64,000 nucleotides of DNA from Clostridium aquiflavi (GTDB lineage: Bacteria; Bacillota; Clostridia; Clostridiales; Clostridiaceae). Within the stretch, counting starts at the first letter, position 1. Each line of letters starts with the position of its first letter. The notes under the pieces are model-generated. The model worked only from the letters and a program-made list of their open reading frames with translations. It searched no databases and was not told where the DNA came from. Position numbers and translations under genes: made by a program. Shown here one piece after another: positions 60,584 through 64,000 of the stretch. The DNA lies in contig NZ_JAVJAN010000017.1 in assembly GCF_031344075.1 (NCBI RefSeq), forward strand, positions 1-64,000. The letters are read 5' to 3'.

Positions 60584-61807
60584 ATGAGTAAATTAAATAA
60601 AGTTGTTTTAGCATATTCTGGAGGATTAGATACTTCAATAATTATTCCTTGGCTTAAGGAAAATTATAACTGTGAAGTTATCGCAGTCTGCGGAAATGTT
60701 GGCCAAAAAGATGAATTAGATGGATTAGAAGAAAAAGCAATAAAAACTGGGGCATCAAAATTATATATAGAAGATTTAACTAAAGAATTCGTTGAAGATT
60801 ACATCTTCCCTACTATTCAAGCTGGAGCTATCTATGAAGGCAAATATCTTCTTGGTACTTCTTTCGCTAGACCACTAATAGGAAAAAGATTAGTAGAAAT
60901 AGCAAAAGCTGAAGGTGCTGATGCAATATGTCACGGATGTACTGGAAAAGGTAATGATCAAGTAAGATTTGAATTAGCTGTTAAAGCCTTTGATCCAGAT
61001 ATGAAAATAATTGCACCATGGAGAACTTGGGATATTAAATCAAGAGAAGAGGAAATTGCTTATGCAGAAGCAAAAAATGTTCCTATAAAAATAAATCATG
61101 AAACTAATTATAGTAAAGATAAAAACATATGGCACCTAAGTCATGAAGGATTAGATTTAGAAGATCCTAAAAATGAACCTAAATATGATGAAATTTTAGA
61201 GCTTTCTAACTCTTTAGAAAAAGCACCTAATGAACCAACATATATTACTTTAACCTTTAAAAAAGGTAACGCCATTGCATTAAATGGAGAAAAAATGGAT
61301 GCTGTTGCTTTATTAGATGAATTAAATAAAATTGGTGGCAAAAATGCTATTGGTATAACAGATATGGTTGAAAATAGACTTGTTGGTATGAAATCAAGAG
61401 GTGTATATGAAACTCCAGGAGGTACTATTCTTTATAAAGCACATAAAGATTTAGAGGAACTTTGTTTAGATAAAGAAACTTCTCATTATAAAGAACAAAT
61501 ATCATTAAAATTTGCTGATTTAGTTTATAACGGTCTTTGGTTTACTCCTCTTAGAGAAGCTTTATCTGAATTCGTTAAAAAGACACAAGAAACAGTAACT
61601 GGAGAAATTAAATTAAAATTATATAAAGGAAATATTGTTAATGCAGGTATGACTTCTCCTTATTCATTATACAGCGAAGAATATGCTACTTTTGGTGAAG
61701 ATGCAGTTTATAATCAAAATGATTCCGCTGGATTTATAACACTATATGGTCTTCCTACTGTTGTTAGAGCTAAAATGTCTAAAATGTTAAAGAAAGAGGT
61801 TAAATAA
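60584..61807 (+). CDS. argG: Argininosuccinate synthase
   Basis: 407 aa. Joins citrulline and aspartate with ATP. Seen: VLAYSGGLDTSIIIPWL (ATP pyrophosphatase loop), HGCTGKGNDQVRFE, and APWRTWDIKSREEEI. First gene of argG-argH-argC. AAGGGGG before the ATG. Confidence 0.97.
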   Translation: MSKLNKVVLAYSGGLDTSIIIPWLKENYNCEVIAVCGNVGQKDELDGLEEKAIKTGASKLYIEDLTKEFVEDYIFPTIQAGAIYEGKYLLGTSFARPLIGKRLVEIAKAEGADAICHGCTGKGNDQVRFELAVKAFDPDMKIIAPWRTWDIKSREEEIAYAEAKNVPIKINHETNYSKDKNIWHLSHEGLDLEDPKNEPKYDEILELSNSLEKAPNEPTYITLTFKKGNAIALNGEKMDAVALLDELNKIGGKNAIGITDMVENRLVGMKSRGVYETPGGTILYKAHKDLEELCLDKETSHYKEQISLKFADLVYNGLWFTPLREALSEFVKKTQETVTGEIKLKLYKGNIVNAGMTSPYSLYSEEYATFGEDAVYNQNDSAGFITLYGLPTVVRAKMSKMLKKEVK

Positions 61808-61809
61808 TT

Positions 61810-63207
61810 ATGAAGCTTTGGGGTGGACGATTTAAAAAGGGTACTGATAAATTAGTTAATGATTTTAATTCGTCTATAAATGTAGATTCAAGAATGTATA
61901 GAGAAGATATTGAAGGCAGTTTAGCTCACGCTGCAATGCTTGGAGAACAAAATATAATATCAAAAGAAGCTAGTTTAAAAATCACATCAGGTCTTTTAGA
62001 AATTTTAAAAAGAATGGACAATGATGTTATTAATGTAGATTTAACCTCTGAAGATATTCATAGTTTTGTAGAAAGTACTCTAACATATTACATTGGTGAA
62101 TATGGAAAAATGCTTCACACTGCAAGAAGTAGAAATGATCAAGTAACATTAGATTTAAGATTATATCTAAAAAAGGCACTTGTAAACTTAAAAAAAGATA
62201 TTTTATATTTAGAAGAAGTTTTATTAGAAAAGTCTAAAGAACATATAGAAACTATAATGCCAGGATATACTCACATGCAAAAAGCACAACCAATAACATT
62301 TGCTCATCATCTTTTGGCTTATTCTGAAATGTTTAAAAGAGATATTGGTAGAATAAATGATGCTTACAAAAGGGTTGATGAAATGCCTTTGGGTAGTGGA
62401 GCTTTAGCTACTTCTACTTATCCAATTGATAGAAACATGGTTGCTAAAAATCTTGGCTTTTCTAAAATTACATTAAATAGCTTAGATTCTGTTTCAGATA
62501 GAGATTATGTAATTGAAACTTTATCTGTACTTTCTCTAATAATGATGCATTTATCTAGATTTTCTGAAGAAATTATTCTTTGGTGTACAGGAGAATTTAA
62601 TTTCATTGAACTTGATGATGGTTACAGTACTGGAAGTAGTATTATGCCGCAGAAAAAAAATCCAGATGTTGCTGAATTAATAAGGGGTAAAACAGGTAGA
62701 GTTTATGGTGATCTCATAACACTTTTAACTGTAATGAAAGGTATTCCTTTAGCTTATAACAAAGATATGCAAGAAGACAAAGAAGCATTATTTGATGCTT
62801 TAGATACTGTTACCTTATCACTAAAAACTTTTTCTGGAATGATTAAAACCATGAAAGTAAATAAAGATAACATGAAAAAAAGTGCAGCATTAGGTTTTAC
62901 TAATGCAACTGATTTAGCTGATTATCTTGTAAAAAAAGGATGTGCTTTTAGAGATGCACATGAAATAGTAGGAAGAATAGTTCTTCAGTGTATAAAAGAT
63001 ACTAAAATGATTGAAGACTTAACTCTTAAAGAATTAAAATACTACTCTCCTATTTTTGAAGATGATGTATATAAAGCTATAAATTTATATACTTGTGTAG
63101 AGGAACGAAATGTAATAGGTGGTCCTTCTAGTGAATCAGTAAAATTTCAAATAATGGAACTAAAAAAATTTATACACCAATTCAAAGGGGATGAAATGTA
63201 TGATTAA
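61810..63207 (+). CDS. argH: Argininosuccinate lyase
   Basis: 465 aa of the fumarase/aspartase superfamily; splits argininosuccinate to arginine and fumarate. The signature GSSIMPQKKNPDVAELIRG lies near residue 275; MKLWGGRFKK opens the chain, with TARSRNDQVTLDLRLYL and TPGYTHMQKAQP-type blocks. Starts 2 bp after argG. Confidence 0.97.
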   Translation: MKLWGGRFKKGTDKLVNDFNSSINVDSRMYREDIEGSLAHAAMLGEQNIISKEASLKITSGLLEILKRMDNDVINVDLTSEDIHSFVESTLTYYIGEYGKMLHTARSRNDQVTLDLRLYLKKALVNLKKDILYLEEVLLEKSKEHIETIMPGYTHMQKAQPITFAHHLLAYSEMFKRDIGRINDAYKRVDEMPLGSGALATSTYPIDRNMVAKNLGFSKITLNSLDSVSDRDYVIETLSVLSLIMMHLSRFSEEIILWCTGEFNFIELDDGYSTGSSIMPQKKNPDVAELIRGKTGRVYGDLITLLTVMKGIPLAYNKDMQEDKEALFDALDTVTLSLKTFSGMIKTMKVNKDNMKKSAALGFTNATDLADYLVKKGCAFRDAHEIVGRIVLQCIKDTKMIEDLTLKELKYYSPIFEDDVYKAINLYTCVEERNVIGGPSSESVKFQIMELKKFIHQFKGDEMYD

Positions 63208-64000
63208 AGTTGGAATAATTGGGGCAACTGGTTATGTTGGTGTTGAATTATTAAGAATATTATTAAATCATCCTAAAATAGAAATTGGAGCTATAAGCTC
63301 CGTTTCTTTTAATGGAGAGGAAATTGACACTATATATAAAAATTTTTTAGGTAAAACTAATTTAATATGTACAAATATGGATGAAGTTATTGAAAAAAGT
63401 AAGGTTATATTTACTGCATTACCTCATGGATTAAGTGAAGGTATAGCAAAAAAAATAATAGGGAATAATAAAATTTGTATTGATATGGGAGCAGATTTTA
63501 GATTAAGTAATGAACATGAATATAAATATTGGTATGGAAAAAATTTTTCTGAGCCTGAGCTTCATAATAAAAGCATTTATGGACTTCCTGAATTAAATAA
63601 AGAAAAAATAAAAACTTCTTCATTAATTGCTAATCCTGGATGTTATCCAACAAGTATAGAACTTGGCTTGATGCCTTTATTAAAAAATTCTTTAATCGAA
63701 CCAAAAGGAATAATATGTGATTCCAAATCTGGTACTACTGGTTCTGGAAGATCATTAAGTTTAAATACACATTTTCCTGAAGAAAATGAAAATTTTGCTC
63801 CATATAAAATTGGTGAACATAGACACACTCCTGAAATAGAAGAGATACTTTCAACTATTGCTAAAACTAATGTAAGCATTACTTTTACTCCTCACCTACT
63901 TCCAATAAATCGCGGAATAATATCTACAATTTATTGTACTCCTAAAGAAAAAGTTGATATTAATTCTATTCATAACTTGTATACAAATTTTTATAAAGAT
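63200..64000 (+). CDS. argC: N-acetyl-gamma-glutamyl-phosphate reductase (partial, cut by window end)
   Basis: 267 codons are present of about 345. The reading frame is open to the last base. Seen: N-terminal dinucleotide fold MIKVGIIGATGYVGVELLR, TALPHGLSEG, and the active-site cysteine in NPGCYPTSIELG, plus GTTGSGRSLSLNTHF. It overlaps argH by 8 bp in another frame, indicating coupled translation. This points to an argGHC-type operon that probably continues with argJ and others past the window. Confidence 0.95.
   Translation, partial: MIKVGIIGATGYVGVELLRILLNHPKIEIGAISSVSFNGEEIDTIYKNFLGKTNLICTNMDEVIEKSKVIFTALPHGLSEGIAKKIIGNNKICIDMGADFRLSNEHEYKYWYGKNFSEPELHNKSIYGLPELNKEKIKTSSLIANPGCYPTSIELGLMPLLKNSLIEPKGIICDSKSGTTGSGRSLSLNTHFPEENENFAPYKIGEHRHTPEIEEILSTIAKTNVSITFTPHLLPINRGIISTIYCTPKEKVDINSIHNLYTNFYKD

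Noticed and set aside
1..64000. CRISPR arrays, tRNA or rRNA genes, prophage or transposase genes
   Set aside because: No regularly spaced direct repeats, no cloverleaf-type or ribosomal sequences, and no phage or transposase proteins recognised anywhere in the window.

Overview
The window is a 64 kb chromosomal stretch of a very AT-rich, low-GC Gram-positive anaerobe, most likely Clostridium sensu stricto. The evidence is AAGGAGG-type ribosome binding sites, frequent TTG/GTG starts, a cysteine T-box and a TPP riboswitch, two rubrerythrins, the PrkA-YhbH-SpoVR operon, and BceRS-AB and VanW proteins. There are no tRNA or rRNA genes, phages, transposase genes or CRISPR arrays. Most genes lie on the minus strand. 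The arginine genes at the right end, fba, the DUF421 pair, ygiQ, pssA and the LysR gene are on the plus strand.

Layout. 1-333: intergenic repeats. 334-8.1 kb: DegV, TrmL, a VanW-family cell-wall protein, a GH25 lysozyme, a VanRS-like two-component system whose regulator gene is broken by a 43-bp tandem duplication, and Ddl. 8.2-14.3 kb: Nth, PlsC, QueG and T-box-controlled cysK-cysE, then a soluble PRC/MgtE_N/CBS protein with an elaborate leader that includes a 25-codon peptide. 14.7-21 kb: YgiQ, a membrane protein, a lipid kinase, PssA, two hypothetical proteins and rubrerythrin. 21.2-25.7 kb: prkA-yhbH-spoVR. 25.9-30.5 kb: a LysR gene divergent from a DASS anion transporter, a membrane-anchored exported protein and an ApgM-like phosphatase-superfamily enzyme. 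30.7-32.5 kb: RecQ.

32.8-42.1 kb is transport and stress sensing: a Fur-box-preceded pair of ABC half-transporters, an AraC regulator overlapping a 37-codon ECF-like remnant, and a complete BceRS-BceAB antimicrobial-peptide detoxification module with its operator. 42.2-46.2 kb holds small proteins, a MarR/DUF2798 divergon with twin palindromic operators, a second rubrerythrin and a patatin. 46.6-51 kb is a signalling cluster (CheY-like protein, hybrid kinase, HD-GYP). 51.5-57.6 kb: TPP-riboswitch thiD-thiM-thiE (salvage type), L-serine dehydratase sdaAB, and a nucleoside kinase. 57.7-64 kb: DUF421/DUF4363, class II aldolase, then argG-argH-argC, the last cut by the window end.

A family of about 100-bp palindromic-ended repeats (GGCTCTGTTTTA ends) recurs between genes at least six times. 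The most interesting unexplained items are the frameshifting duplication in the response regulator, the DASS/exported protein/ApgM-like cluster, the MgtE-like leader with competing hairpins, the ECF remnant coupled to AraC, and a hairpin placed between the Shine-Dalgarno and start codon of the serine dehydratase operon. All product names come from reading the protein sequences; no database search was run.
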